Part shown: one piece after another, positions 34,312 to 43,383 of the stretch
Position numbering within the stretch: position 1 is the stretch's first letter
Layout: each line of letters starts with the position of its first letter
Origin: Novosphingobium sp.
GTDB lineage: Bacteria > Pseudomonadota > Alphaproteobacteria > Sphingomonadales > Sphingomonadaceae
Length of the DNA stretch: 64,000 nt
Direction: 5' to 3'
NCBI GenBank assembly: GCA_024236175.1
Contig: JACKKY010000003.1
Location: forward strand, 186,001 to 250,000
Translations under genes and position numbers: made by a program
The notes under the pieces: generated by a model
Told to the model about the DNA's origin: nothing
What the model saw: the letters and a program-made list of their open reading frames with translations, nothing else
Databases searched by the model: none

Positions 34312-35894
34312 CATACGACGTCATCGTCGTCGGTTCCGGCGCCGCCGGACTGACGGCGGCGCTCGCGCTTGCCGAAAAGCTCAAGGTGCTGGTGCTGGCC
34401 AAGGGATCGCTGACCGGCGGCTCGACCGCCTGGGCGCAAGGCGGGATCGCCGCCGTGCTCGATGCCGGGGACACGTTCGAGGAGCATATCCGCGACACGA
34501 TGATCGCGGGTGCGGGGCTCAACCGGCAGGAGACGGTCGAGTTCGTCATCGAGCGTGCGCCGCACGCCATCGAGCGGCTGGTCAAGCTCGGCGTGCCGTT
34601 CAACATGGAAGGCAACGCGCTTCACCTCACGCGCGAAGGCGGCCATTCGCACCGGCGGATCGTCCATGTCGCCGATGCGACCGGCTGGGCGGTGCAATCG
34701 GCGCTGCTCGAAGCGGCCGATGCCAACCCCAATATCACCCTGCTGCCCGGAAGGGCCTGCATCGACCTGATCACCGGGCGGCACGAGCTGCGCTATTCGG
34801 GATCGGGCCGGGTCTGGGGCGTCTACGCGCTCGACCAGGAAACCGGGAAGGTGGAGGCCCATACCGCGCCGGCCACGGTGCTGGCGACCGGCGGGGCAGG
34901 GCGCTGCTACCTGTTCTCGACCGCGCCGCGAGGCGCGACCGGCGACGGCATCGCCATGGCCTGGCGCGCGGGCGCGCGCGTCTCGAACATGGAGATGATG
35001 CAGTTCCACCCGACCTGCCTCTACAATCTCGAGGTCAAGAACTTCCTCATCACCGAGGCGGTGCGCGGCGAGGGCGGCCATCTCAAGCTGCCGTCCGGCG
35101 TTCCGGGCGCAGGCGAGCGGTTCATGCCCCGCTTCGACGAACGCGCCGAGCTGGCCCCGCGCGACATCGTCGCCCGCGCCATCGACCACGAGATCAAGCG
35201 GCTCGGCCTCGACTACGTCCATCTCGACATCAGCCACAAGCCGCCGGAGTTCGTGAAGGAGCATTTCCCCACGATCCACGAGAAGCTGCTGACGCTCGGC
35301 ATCGACATGACGGCCCAGCCGATCCCGGTCGTCCCGGCGCAGCACTACACCTGCGGCGGAGTGATGATCGACCTAAACGGCCGCACCGACCTGCCCGGGC
35401 TCTATGCCGCCGGCGAATGCACGGAAAGCGGGCTGCACGGCGCCAACCGGCTTGCCTCCAACTCGCTGCTCGAATGTTTCGTTTTCGGCGAGGCGGCCGC
35501 GGCGGACATCCTCGATCACTGGGACGCGTTCGACAGGCCGCCCCCGGTCAGGCCATGGGATGCGAGCCGGGTCACGGACTCCGACGAGGAAGTCGTCATC
35601 AAGCAGAACTGGACCGAGATCCGCCGCTTCATGTGGAACTATGTCGGCATCGTGCGGACCACCAAGCGGCTCGAACGCGCCCAGCACCGGATCAAGCTGC
35701 TGGAAGAGGAAATCGCCGAATACTATCGCCATTTCCGCGTCGGGACCGACCTGATCGAGCTGAGGAACCTGCTGCAGACCGCGGAACTGATCGTCAGCTC
35801 GGCGCTCAGGCGGCGGGAGAGCCGGGGCCTGCACTACACGCTGGATTATCCCGATACATTGCCCGAGGCGGTCGATACGGTGCTTGTGCCGTAG
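34308..35894 (+). CDS. nadB: L-aspartate oxidase
   Basis: 528 residues; oxidises aspartate to iminoaspartate with FAD, the first step of de novo NAD synthesis. The dinucleotide fold VVGSGAAGLTAALAL is at the N-terminus, TGGAGRCYLFST and EGGHLKLPSGVPGAGERFMP are present, and HGANRLASNSLLE is the conserved C-terminal flavin site. The start is a GTG at 34308 overlapping the ABC stop as GTGA. nadA and nadC are not adjacent. Confidence 0.93.
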   Translation: MTYDVIVVGSGAAGLTAALALAEKLKVLVLAKGSLTGGSTAWAQGGIAAVLDAGDTFEEHIRDTMIAGAGLNRQETVEFVIERAPHAIERLVKLGVPFNMEGNALHLTREGGHSHRRIVHVADATGWAVQSALLEAADANPNITLLPGRACIDLITGRHELRYSGSGRVWGVYALDQETGKVEAHTAPATVLATGGAGRCYLFSTAPRGATGDGIAMAWRAGARVSNMEMMQFHPTCLYNLEVKNFLITEAVRGEGGHLKLPSGVPGAGERFMPRFDERAELAPRDIVARAIDHEIKRLGLDYVHLDISHKPPEFVKEHFPTIHEKLLTLGIDMTAQPIPVVPAQHYTCGGVMIDLNGRTDLPGLYAAGECTESGLHGANRLASNSLLECFVFGEAAAADILDHWDAFDRPPPVRPWDASRVTDSDEEVVIKQNWTEIRRFMWNYVGIVRTTKRLERAQHRIKLLEEEIAEYYRHFRVGTDLIELRNLLQTAELIVSSALRRRESRGLHYTLDYPDTLPEAVDTVLVP

Positions 35895-35926
35895 ACGGGG
35901 CGCTCCGCGCCAGGCCCCGGCTCCGC

Positions 35927-36766
35927 TCAGTCCAGCTCGATTCCCATTTCCGCCAGTTCCCGCTCGGCCCAGAACAGGCGGCCGGTGTATTCCTCCGGGT
36001 TCTCGCAGGCCGAGAAATAGACGATCATCCGCGACGGCACCGTCATCGGCACGGCCACGCTGTCGTCCAGTCCGGCTTCCTCGACCCTGATCGCGACCAG
36101 CTCGGTCGCCACCAGTCCGGGATTCATTCCCATCACATAGATGTTCTTGGTCGCCAGTTCGGGAGCGATGCAGTTGCCCAGCCGGTCGAGCGCGCGCTTG
36201 CTGGAGAAATAGCCGGGAACATTGAGGCTGAAATCGCCCTGGTTGCCCAGCTTGCGCGGCTCCTCGGCCTCGCGGAACACCTCGCCCGAACCCGTCGTCA
36301 GGTTGACGATGCGGCCGCCGCCGCGTTTCTCCATGATCGGCACGCACAGCTGGATCAGGGTGAAGGGCGCGTGCGTGTTGACGTCGAACTGATAGAGCCA
36401 GTCCTCGCGCGACAGGCCCAGGAAGCCGTCGCTCCACATCTCGCCGGTGGTCGCCGCGGCATTGTTGACGAGGATGTCGACCCCGCCGAATTTCTCGACG
36501 GTTTTCGCGACCAGGTTCTTGAGGTCTTCTTCCTTGGCCAGATCGGTCTGCACGGCGATGGCCTCGGCGCCCATCTCCTCCAGCTGCTTGAGCGTTTCGC
36601 CAAGCGTTCCGGGAAGGACATTGTCCGGCTCCACGGTTCGCGCCGCCAGCACGACTTTCGCGCCGCGCCTGGCGAAGTCGAGAGCCGCCTGCTTGCCCAC
36701 GCCCCGGCTGGCCCCGGTGATGATCACGACCTTGTCCTTGAGGTCCAGTTCCTTCTGGCGTTCCAC
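35927..36766 (-). CDS. Short-chain dehydrogenase/reductase
   Basis: 279 residues, classical SDR. The nucleotide site TGASRGVG is near residues 18-25, NNAA follows near residue 100, and the active-site pair is in GYFSSKRA (Y-x3-K). The basic residue after the glycines (RTVEPDN region) hints at NADP(H). It is diverged from the two SDRs immediately downstream on the other strand and is probably not a recent duplicate of them. Substrate unknown. Confidence 0.9.
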   Translation of the reverse strand: MERQKELDLKDKVVIITGASRGVGKQAALDFARRGAKVVLAARTVEPDNVLPGTLGETLKQLEEMGAEAIAVQTDLAKEEDLKNLVAKTVEKFGGVDILVNNAAATTGEMWSDGFLGLSREDWLYQFDVNTHAPFTLIQLCVPIMEKRGGGRIVNLTTGSGEVFREAEEPRKLGNQGDFSLNVPGYFSSKRALDRLGNCIAPELATKNIYVMGMNPGLVATELVAIRVEEAGLDDSVAVPMTVPSRMIVYFSACENPEEYTGRLFWAERELAEMGIELD

Positions 36767-36893
36767 GCGCTCTCTCCCGTTACATCCGTTGGCAGCAAGC
36801 TAGATCAGCGCCGAACCTGCGCTCAAGTCCCGACTGGATCGCCCGGGCGTTCTTTCCTATGCCGCCCGGCGGAAGCTTTCAGGGAGTTGGGAC

Positions 36894-37655
36894 ATGCGCC
36901 TTGCCGGAAGAACGGCCTTCGTCACCGGATCGTCGCGCGGGATCGGCGCTGCGATCGCCCGCCGGCTCGCCGCCGACGGTGCGAAAGTGGTGCTGCATGC
37001 AAGCCGGAGCGCAGAGAGGGCGAACGAGGTGGCCGAAGCCATCCGCGCCCAGGGCGGCACGGCGGATGTCGTTCTGGGAGACCTTGCCGGGGGCGATACC
37101 GCAATCCGGGTGATGGACGAGGCGTTCGCGGTTCACGGCGCGCTCGACATCTTCGTCAGCAATGCCGGCGCGCCGATGAGCGGTCCGATTGTCGAACTCG
37201 AGCCTGCGGTGCTCGACGCCCATCTCGCGCTGAACCTGCGTGCCGTCATTCTGGCGACGGCGCAGTTCGCCCGCCTCACCACAAGCGAACACGGACGGGT
37301 CGTCCTGATTTCCTCGGCGTCGGCCTCCCAGCCGGCGTGCGGCGGCGCCGTCTATTCTGCAGCCAAGGCGGGCGCAGAGGGTTTCATCCGCTCGGCCGCA
37401 CAGGAACTGGGCGAGCGCGGCATCACGCTCAATTCGGTCGAGCCGGGAATGACGCTGAGCCGCGAGGCCCCGCAGGCCGCCGTCGACAAGATCGCCGGAT
37501 GGACGGCCCTGCGCCGCGTCGGCATGCCCGAGGATATCGCCGATATCGTCGCCTTCCTTGCCTCGGACGAAGCGCGCTGGCTGACCGGCCTGACGATCCC
37601 GGCGACCGGGGGACAGGTCGCATCGGCGACCACCATCTTCGCCTATGACAAGTGA
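36894..37655 (+). CDS. Short-chain dehydrogenase/reductase, tandem paralogue 1
   Basis: 253 residues with TGSSRGIGAA at residues 11-20, SNAG near 89-92, the catalytic serine at S141 and Y154/K158 in AVYSAAKAG, so a full SDR catalytic set. It is about two-thirds identical by eye to the SDR at 37753-38517 (both begin MRLAGRTA and end in the same LASDEARWLTGLTI block), pointing to tandem duplication. A truncated third copy lies between them. Confidence 0.92.
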   Translation: MRLAGRTAFVTGSSRGIGAAIARRLAADGAKVVLHASRSAERANEVAEAIRAQGGTADVVLGDLAGGDTAIRVMDEAFAVHGALDIFVSNAGAPMSGPIVELEPAVLDAHLALNLRAVILATAQFARLTTSEHGRVVLISSASASQPACGGAVYSAAKAGAEGFIRSAAQELGERGITLNSVEPGMTLSREAPQAAVDKIAGWTALRRVGMPEDIADIVAFLASDEARWLTGLTIPATGGQVASATTIFAYDK

Positions 37656-37662
37656 GCAGCCG

Positions 37663-37728
37663 ATGAGACTCGCCGGAAGAACGGCTTTCGTCACCGGATC
37701 CTCGCCCGTGATCGGCGGCACTGACTGA
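37663..37728 (+). pseudogene. Truncated SDR copy between the two tandem SDR genes
   Basis: This 22-codon frame reads MRLAGRTAFVTGSSPVIGG and ends TD followed by TGA. It matches the first 18 residues of both neighbouring SDRs nearly exactly, with RG of SSRGIG replaced by PV. The remainder of the gene is absent and the next full SDR starts 24 bases later. The upstream sequence resembles the flank of the downstream gene, consistent with an unequal-recombination scar. Confidence 0.75.
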
Positions 37729-37752
37729 AACCTTACGCAAAGGGAGAGATGG

Positions 37753-38517
37753 ATGAGACTTGCCGGACGGACAGCCCTTGTCACCGGATCCTCGCGCGGG
37801 ATCGGCGCGGCCATCGCCAGCCGGCTCGCCGCCGACGGCGCGAAGCTGGTGGTGCACGCCCGCGCCGATCGCGAACGGGCCGAAGCCGTCGCCGCCGATA
37901 TCCGCGCGGGCGGCGGCACCGCCGATGTGCTGCTGGGCGACATCACCGAGGGCGAGACTGCGACCGGGTTGGTCCGGGACGCCTTCGCGATCCACGAAGC
38001 GCTCGATATCCTCGTCTGCAATGCGGGGGGCGGCAAGGGCGGGCTGATCACCGACCAGCCGGTCGATGTCATCGACAGCGTGCTCGCGCTGAACCTGCGC
38101 TCCACCATCCTGGCCACGGCCGAGTTCGCCCGCCTGACGAAAAGCGATCAAGGCCGCGTCGTGTTCATATCGTCGGGCATGGCCACGCACCCGGCGCCGG
38201 GCGTTGCGGTGGGCGCGGCTTCCAAGGCGGGAGCCGAGGCGTTCATGCGCTCTGTGGCGCAGGAGCTGGGTCCGCGCGGCATCACCTGCAATTCGGTCGC
38301 GCCGGGCTGCACCCGCACCGAGATGATTGCCGGCCAGACCTGGCCCGACCAGGTGCCGCCATGGACCGCGCTGCGGCGGCTCGGCGAGCCCGAGGACATT
38401 GCCGATGTCGTCGCGTTTCTCGCCTCGGACGAGGCGCGCTGGCTGACGGGTCTCACGATCGCCGCCAACGGCGGGCTGGTGACGACGGCGGCGAATATCC
38501 TCGCCCGCGCCAAGTAA
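37753..38517 (+). CDS. Short-chain dehydrogenase/reductase, tandem paralogue 2 lacking the catalytic tyrosine
   Basis: 254 residues with intact nucleotide site TGSSRGIGAA and CNAG, and the serine in FISSG. At the position of Y154 in paralogue 1 it has glycine: the block reads VGAASKAG where paralogue 1 has VYSAAKAG, while K158 is retained. The enzyme may have lost oxidoreductase activity or use another residue. Possible roles are a binding partner of paralogue 1 or a redirected lyase or isomerase. Confidence 0.9.
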   Translation: MRLAGRTALVTGSSRGIGAAIASRLAADGAKLVVHARADRERAEAVAADIRAGGGTADVLLGDITEGETATGLVRDAFAIHEALDILVCNAGGGKGGLITDQPVDVIDSVLALNLRSTILATAEFARLTKSDQGRVVFISSGMATHPAPGVAVGAASKAGAEAFMRSVAQELGPRGITCNSVAPGCTRTEMIAGQTWPDQVPPWTALRRLGEPEDIADVVAFLASDEARWLTGLTIAANGGLVTTAANILARAK

Positions 38518-38521
38518 ACGG

Positions 38522-38743
38522 TCACTCGCTGCGCAGCGCCGAATAGCTGCCAAAGCTCGCGACGAGGAAAGGGACGAGATAGGTCAGCATCAGCTTCCAG
38601 ACGACCGGAGGGTGGCCGTCGAGCAATTCCGGCCCCTGGTTGATCGCATTGAGGATGGTCCCCACCACCACCGCGACGGCGAGCGAGCGCCTGATCATGC
38701 GCTTGCCGAAGGTCCGTTCAAGGGCTTCGCGCGGAGTTGCCAT
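38522..38743 (-). CDS. NrtS-like small membrane protein
   Basis: 73 residues from the ATG at 38741-38743. Two hydrophobic segments (AVAVVVGTILNAI, LMLTYLVPFLVASFG) and the pattern VVGTILNAINQGPELL, then KLMLTYLVPF, match the small 'nitrate/nitrite transporter NrtS' family. No nitrate genes are near, so the transport role is only suggested by the family. An earlier ATG at 38758 is possible. Confidence 0.7.
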   Translation of the reverse strand: MATPREALERTFGKRMIRRSLAVAVVVGTILNAINQGPELLDGHPPVVWKLMLTYLVPFLVASFGSYSALRSE

Positions 38744-38898
38744 GGAACCAGCTGCCATGACCGGGGCCGTCCTGTCCATGGCGCGGTTTGCGACCCGCCT
38801 TCGGGAATCCCGCCGTCCAGGCTGCGGCAACGAAAGCCCTGCTTGCGGCCGCACGGCGGCGCGCTATTCTCGCATCACAGCAATCTGGGAGAGATGCG

Positions 38899-39933
38899 AT
38901 GAAGCCCGACAGCTACAGGGCGGCGATCTACAGGGGAATCGGCAAGGTCGACGTGGTCGATCTGCCCTATCCCGAATGCGGCGACGACGATGTCATCGTC
39001 CGCAACCTGATGTGCGGCGTGTGCGGATCGGACATCCACGCCTTCCGCCACGGCGGCGACGAACACATGATCTGGAAGGACCACGAGTTCGGCCACGAGG
39101 CGCTCAGCGAGGTGGTCGAGATCGGCAGCAACGTGAAAGGCCTGTCGGTCGGAGACCACGTCTTCCCCAACCAGGGCAAGGCGCTGAGGGACATGAACCG
39201 GATGGGCACGGTCGGCGGCTTTTCGGAATTCATCCGCATTCCGCAATGCGAGGTCGGCTACAGCGTGCTGAAGATCGACAACGACATTCCGGTACGCACC
39301 GCCGTGCTGTTCGAGCCGTTCGTGATCGGCACGCGCGGCGCGCTCAGCCTCGGCCCCGGACCGGGCAAGGGCGCGATCGTCTTCGGCGGCGGCATCATCG
39401 GCATGTCCGCGGCGATCATGCTCAGCTGGCTGGGCTGCGACAAGGTGATGGTGGTCGACATTTCGGAATTCCGGCTCGAGAACGCGAAAAGCTTCGGGCT
39501 GGTCACCTGCAATCCGGCGAAAGAGGATCTCGCGCAGAAGGCCCTGGCCGAATTCGGTTCGCAGCAGACCTTCTTCGGCGAACGCTGCGGCGCGGACCTC
39601 TATCTCGACGCGATCGGGATGAAGGTTGCGATCGACAATTTCGCGATGCTTGCCGGCCGGGAGGCGCGGCTCGCCATCGTCGGCGTGCATCATGAGCCGG
39701 TGCCGCTGGACCTGCTGCAGGTCTGCTACGGCAACTGGCATATCGGCGGCTGCGGGAACATCGCGATCGAGGATGCCGTGGGCGAAATCGTGGCGATGAT
39801 GAAATCCGGCCGGTTCGATCTCTCCTCGCTCGTCACGCACGAATACGGGGTGGACCGGATAGAAGAGGCGCTGGTGATGGGCGGCAACGCCGGCGAGGCG
39901 CAGAAGGTCTGCGTTTCGTTCGAACCCGCCTGA
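38899..39933 (+). CDS. Zinc-dependent alcohol dehydrogenase (MDR superfamily)
   Basis: 344 residues of the medium-chain dehydrogenase/reductase family. Catalytic zinc ligands appear in CGVCGSDIHAF and EFGHEALSEV; the cofactor fold is IVFGGGIIGMSAA with VVDIS downstream, suggesting NAD. The four-cysteine structural-zinc loop seems to be missing. Likely oxidises an alcohol or diol intermediate of the surrounding catabolic genes. GGAGAGATGCG precedes the ATG. Confidence 0.88.
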   Translation: MKPDSYRAAIYRGIGKVDVVDLPYPECGDDDVIVRNLMCGVCGSDIHAFRHGGDEHMIWKDHEFGHEALSEVVEIGSNVKGLSVGDHVFPNQGKALRDMNRMGTVGGFSEFIRIPQCEVGYSVLKIDNDIPVRTAVLFEPFVIGTRGALSLGPGPGKGAIVFGGGIIGMSAAIMLSWLGCDKVMVVDISEFRLENAKSFGLVTCNPAKEDLAQKALAEFGSQQTFFGERCGADLYLDAIGMKVAIDNFAMLAGREARLAIVGVHHEPVPLDLLQVCYGNWHIGGCGNIAIEDAVGEIVAMMKSGRFDLSSLVTHEYGVDRIEEALVMGGNAGEAQKVCVSFEPA

Positions 39934-39943
39934 GCGGACGGCG

Positions 39944-40555
39944 TCAGCCGTACAGCATGCCCCAGAAATGCGGGCCGCCGCCGGGGATGTCCCATTCGTC
40001 GACGATGCGGAAACCGAGCCGCTGGTAGATCGCGACATTGCCCGGTTTCGCCGCCTCGAGATAGGCGGGATAGCCGGCTGCCCTGGCTTGCTCCAGCCCG
40101 GCCCGGATGGTCTTGCTTCCCAGCCCCTTGCCCTGCGCGTCAGGTGCGACGCCGGCGAACTGCAGATACCAGTAGGCGCGGTCCGGCGCGTGATCCTTCA
40201 GAGTGTCGCCGACCGTCTTGGCGCGCTGTCCGCCGCTGCCGAGCGCGCGTCTGAGATAGGGCAGCGCGCGCGCCGTTTCGAAAAAGCCCGGATGGATGCG
40301 TCCGGGAATGCGCCAGAGGGTGACCGCGCTGCTTCCCGGCGTGTGCAGCGCCAGCCCGTTGGCGATCGCGCCGCGCACCATCGGCCCGAAGAAAGTCTCC
40401 AGCCGTTCCTGCCGGATCGCGCGATCCGGTTCTTCGAGGATCCAGCACAGCGGCGGGTCGTCGACAAATGCGGCGGCCAGCGTCTCGGTCAGGCCCCGGG
40501 CATGGGCTCGTGTCGCTTCGCGCACCGCGGACGGCCCGGTTTGCGCCGCGCTCAT
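39944..40555 (-). CDS. GNAT-family N-acetyltransferase
   Basis: 203 residues with a C-terminal acetyl-CoA fold: WYLQFAGVAPDAQGKGLGSK (motif A, Q/RxxGxG/A) and YLEAAKPGNVAIYQRLGF. The N-terminal half is helical and resembles YitI-type GNATs. Its ATG overlaps the stop of the preceding YeaQ-like gene as ATGA. Acceptor unknown. Confidence 0.85.
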   Translation of the reverse strand: MSAAQTGPSAVREATRAHARGLTETLAAAFVDDPPLCWILEEPDRAIRQERLETFFGPMVRGAIANGLALHTPGSSAVTLWRIPGRIHPGFFETARALPYLRRALGSGGQRAKTVGDTLKDHAPDRAYWYLQFAGVAPDAQGKGLGSKTIRAGLEQARAAGYPAYLEAAKPGNVAIYQRLGFRIVDEWDIPGGGPHFWGMLYG

Positions 40556-40794
40556 CCCCAGCCGATCGCCTTGCCGATGAAGATCAGCGCCATGGCGCCC
40601 AGGATCGAGGCCAGGCAGCCGGCCGGCTGGAAATCGCGCCGGCCGCGGCTCGTGATCAGCCCCGCGGCCAGCGAGCCGCCGATGCCGAGCAGGATCGTCG
40701 CCACCCATCCCATCGCCACCGCGCCGGGAAAGAACCAGCGGGCGAGTACGCCGATGACAAGCCCGCTGATGACGGCGCCGATGATGTTGAGCAT
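40552..40794 (-). CDS. GlsB/YeaQ/YmgE family stress-response membrane protein
   Basis: 80 residues with three hydrophobic helices, beginning MLNIIGAVISGLVIGVLARW and containing VATILLGIGGSLAAGLI, the family signature. Members are induced by general stress in enterobacteria; the mechanism is unknown. Translationally coupled (ATGA) to the GNAT gene. Confidence 0.88.
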   Translation of the reverse strand: MLNIIGAVISGLVIGVLARWFFPGAVAMGWVATILLGIGGSLAAGLITSRGRRDFQPAGCLASILGAMALIFIGKAIGWG

Positions 40795-40847
40795 GGCCTG
40801 CTGCCCTCCTTTTCCGGGGTGAACGCCTCCTTCGCCGTAACCGCGGC

Positions 40848-41630
40848 CTATGACAATCCTGTTGCCTCGGCCCAGACCGGGTCGCGCTTTTCGAAGAAGG
40901 CGCGCGGGCCTTCGCGGGCGTCGGGGCCGGCGAAGACGTGCATCGCGCATTCCTGTTCGACCTCGTGCGCCTTGTCGATGCCGTCGCGCAGGCCCTTCAG
41001 CGCCGAAAGCTTGGTCGCCTGCACCGCCGTCGGCGAGTTGGCCGCTATCAGGCGGGCCATCGCCATGGCGTGGTCGAGCAGTGCGTCCCGCTCGACGATC
41101 TCGGTCAGGATGCCCCATGCGAGCGCCTCCTCGGCGGATATCCTGCGGCCTGTGAGCAGGATCTCCATCGCCCGGGTGTGCGGGATCTGGCGTGGCAGGC
41201 GCACGGTGCTGGCGCCTCCCGAGAACAGCCCCCTGCGCACTTCCGGCAGGCCGAACACGGCATCGGGCGTGGCATAGCGGATGTCGCTTGCCAGCAGGAC
41301 TTCGAAGCCGCTGCCCATGCAGGGGCCGCCCACCGCCGCGATGATCGGCTTCGGGAAATCGATATTGCGCAACACGGCTTTCGAACCGTAGCGGCCAATC
41401 TCTTCCTGTTCCGCCATATCGCCGGAAACGAAATTGGATAGATCGGACCCGGCGCAGAACGACTCTCCGGTCCCGGTCAGCACCGCGACCCGGACCGATG
41501 GGGTCGTGGCGATCCGATCCCACGCTTCGCACAGCAAGCGATAGCCCTCTGCGTTCAGTGCTCCGCGCTTTTCGGGCCGGCCGATGGTGATGACCGCGAT
41601 GCGATCCTGTTCTTCATAGTGAACGGGCAT
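40848..41630 (-). CDS. Enoyl-CoA hydratase/isomerase family protein
   Basis: 260 residues of the crotonase fold. Both glutamates of classical hydratases are present, in GSGFEVLLASD and FGLPEVRRG, so water addition to an enoyl-CoA is plausible. FCAGSDL is the oxyanion-loop segment. Downstream of the NTF2-like gene on the same strand. Confidence 0.88.
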   Translation of the reverse strand: MPVHYEEQDRIAVITIGRPEKRGALNAEGYRLLCEAWDRIATTPSVRVAVLTGTGESFCAGSDLSNFVSGDMAEQEEIGRYGSKAVLRNIDFPKPIIAAVGGPCMGSGFEVLLASDIRYATPDAVFGLPEVRRGLFSGGASTVRLPRQIPHTRAMEILLTGRRISAEEALAWGILTEIVERDALLDHAMAMARLIAANSPTAVQATKLSALKGLRDGIDKAHEVEQECAMHVFAGPDAREGPRAFFEKRDPVWAEATGLS

Positions 41631-41654
41631 GGCTTGCTCCTCCGCTGCGAAGTG

Positions 41655-42191
41655 TCACACCGTGAACCGCGCGCGATCGACTTTCAGCGGCCGCATGTAG
41701 GAGGGATCGTCCCTGTCGCGGGTGGCGGTCAGGTAGGCGCTGTTGACCTCCAGTCCTTCCGGCCCCCAGTTGTCGTCGCGTGCCTCCACCAGGCACACGC
41801 GTTCGGCAATGGCCCAGCGGCCGTCGCGCTTCTCGAAACGGTCGATATAGCGCCCGCTCGAATGGCAGTAGAACGGCGCTTCGCGGTTGAGGCAGCGGAA
41901 CAGGTAATAGCTTTCCGTATGCGCGACATCGCCGTCGATCTCGCAGCGGTGATTGGTGATGTGGTGCTGGGTATAATGCTGCATCCCGTAGTGCAGCTCG
42001 AAAACGTGGTCGGCAAAGCCTTCGACCGGGCCGCAATAGGTGCCGTGATCGTCGATGGCGCCCGGGTGATAGGCTGACAGCAACATCTCTCGATCAAGGC
42101 GGTCGATGCCCCTGCTGTAACGCATGATGCAGTCGTAGATTTCCTGGCGGTCCTTCAGTTCGCGCACGATTGCGGCAGTTTCGGCATCCAT
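41655..42191 (-). CDS. SnoaL/NTF2-like family protein
   Basis: 178 residues of the ring-hydroxylating-beta/SnoaL cone fold: LKDRQEIYDCIMRYSRGIDRLDREML, then HHITNHRCEIDGDVAHTESYYLF and GRYIDRFEKRDGRWAIAER. Such proteins act as dehydratases, isomerases or hydratase partners in steroid and aromatic catabolism. It pairs with the crotonase gene downstream, and the ATG at 42189-42191 follows GAGAGAAAG. Confidence 0.85.
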   Translation of the reverse strand: MDAETAAIVRELKDRQEIYDCIMRYSRGIDRLDREMLLSAYHPGAIDDHGTYCGPVEGFADHVFELHYGMQHYTQHHITNHRCEIDGDVAHTESYYLFRCLNREAPFYCHSSGRYIDRFEKRDGRWAIAERVCLVEARDDNWGPEGLEVNSAYLTATRDRDDPSYMRPLKVDRARFTV

Positions 42192-42342
42192 CTTTCTCTC
42201 CTGGCCTGTTGGTTCTTCGCCCGGCAAGCCGGAACGCGACGGCGATTGCATATTGCAATTGCGGCAAGCGGAAAACCGGGGATAGAGTTGCTGCAAGCCG
42301 GGCGGCCGGGCAAGGCCGCAAGAACAACGGGAGAGTGCAGCC

Positions 42343-43371
42343 TTGGAATACCGCGATCTCGGCCGCAGCGGGCTGAAGGTCAGTGCCTATGGCCTCGGCG
42401 TCATGACGTTCGGCGGGCAGACGCCCGAGGACGACGCGTTTCGCCAGCTCGACATGGCGCATGACGCCGGGATCACCCTGTTCGATTCCGCCGAGAACTA
42501 CCCGACGCCGACCGGCCCGGAAACGCAGGGCCGTTCCGAGGAAATCCTCGGCCGCTGGATCGCTTCGCGCGGGCTTCGCGACAAGGTGGTTGTAGCCACC
42601 AAGGCCGCCGGACCGGGCAATGCCGCCGGCGACATGACGCATATCCGCGGCAATCAGCGCTGCCTGGACCGGGGGAATATCGTGCAGGCGGTCGACGACA
42701 GCCTGAGGCGCCTCGGCACCGACTATATCGATCTCTACCAACTGCACTGGCCCGAACGGCCGGTGACGACGCTGTGGCGATCGCGCTATTCCTACCTGCC
42801 GGACGATCCGAAGCTGACGCCGATCGAGGAGACGCTTGGCGTGCTGGGCGATCTGGTCGCCGCCGGCAAGCTCCGCGCGATCGGCGTATGCAACGAATCC
42901 GCCTGGGGCGTGATGCGCTATCTGGCGTTGGCGGAAAGCGAGGGGCTGCTGCGCCTCGCCTCGATCCAGAACGGCTACAGCCTGCTCGACCGCTATTTCG
43001 AACTCGGCCTCGCCGAAATCGCGATGCGCGAAGGAGTCGGGCTGATCGGCTATTCGCCGCTCGCGCGGGGCCTGCTGACGGGCAAGCACCTGGACGAAGG
43101 CGAAGCAGGCTCGACCGGCCATCCCATGCTGACGTCGAACAAGCGGGCCGCCGTCCTTGAATACGTCGCCCTCGCGCGCGAGCACGGGCTGGACCCTTCG
43201 CACATGGCGCTCGCCTTCGCGTGCCGGCAGCCGTTCATGGCCTCGGTGCTGATGGCGGCAAGTTCGGTTGCCCAGCTGGAAAGCAATATCGGCGCCATCG
43301 GTCTTGAGCTTCCCAAGGAAGTGGTCAAGGCGATCAATGCCATCCACGACCTCAACCCCAATCCGAAATAA
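42343..43371 (+). CDS. Aldo/keto reductase
   Basis: 342 residues, NADPH-dependent TIM-barrel reductase. The catalytic tetrad is in FDSAENYPTP (D, Y), VVATK (K) and YQLHWPER (H). The start is a TTG at 42343 (MEYRDLGRSGLKVS), with GGGAGAG upstream; no ATG fits. Twelve bases separate it from the double acyl-CoA dehydrogenase gene, so they are one operon. Confidence 0.9.
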   Translation: MEYRDLGRSGLKVSAYGLGVMTFGGQTPEDDAFRQLDMAHDAGITLFDSAENYPTPTGPETQGRSEEILGRWIASRGLRDKVVVATKAAGPGNAAGDMTHIRGNQRCLDRGNIVQAVDDSLRRLGTDYIDLYQLHWPERPVTTLWRSRYSYLPDDPKLTPIEETLGVLGDLVAAGKLRAIGVCNESAWGVMRYLALAESEGLLRLASIQNGYSLLDRYFELGLAEIAMREGVGLIGYSPLARGLLTGKHLDEGEAGSTGHPMLTSNKRAAVLEYVALAREHGLDPSHMALAFACRQPFMASVLMAASSVAQLESNIGAIGLELPKEVVKAINAIHDLNPNPK

Positions 43372-43383
43372 CAGGATGCCCAG

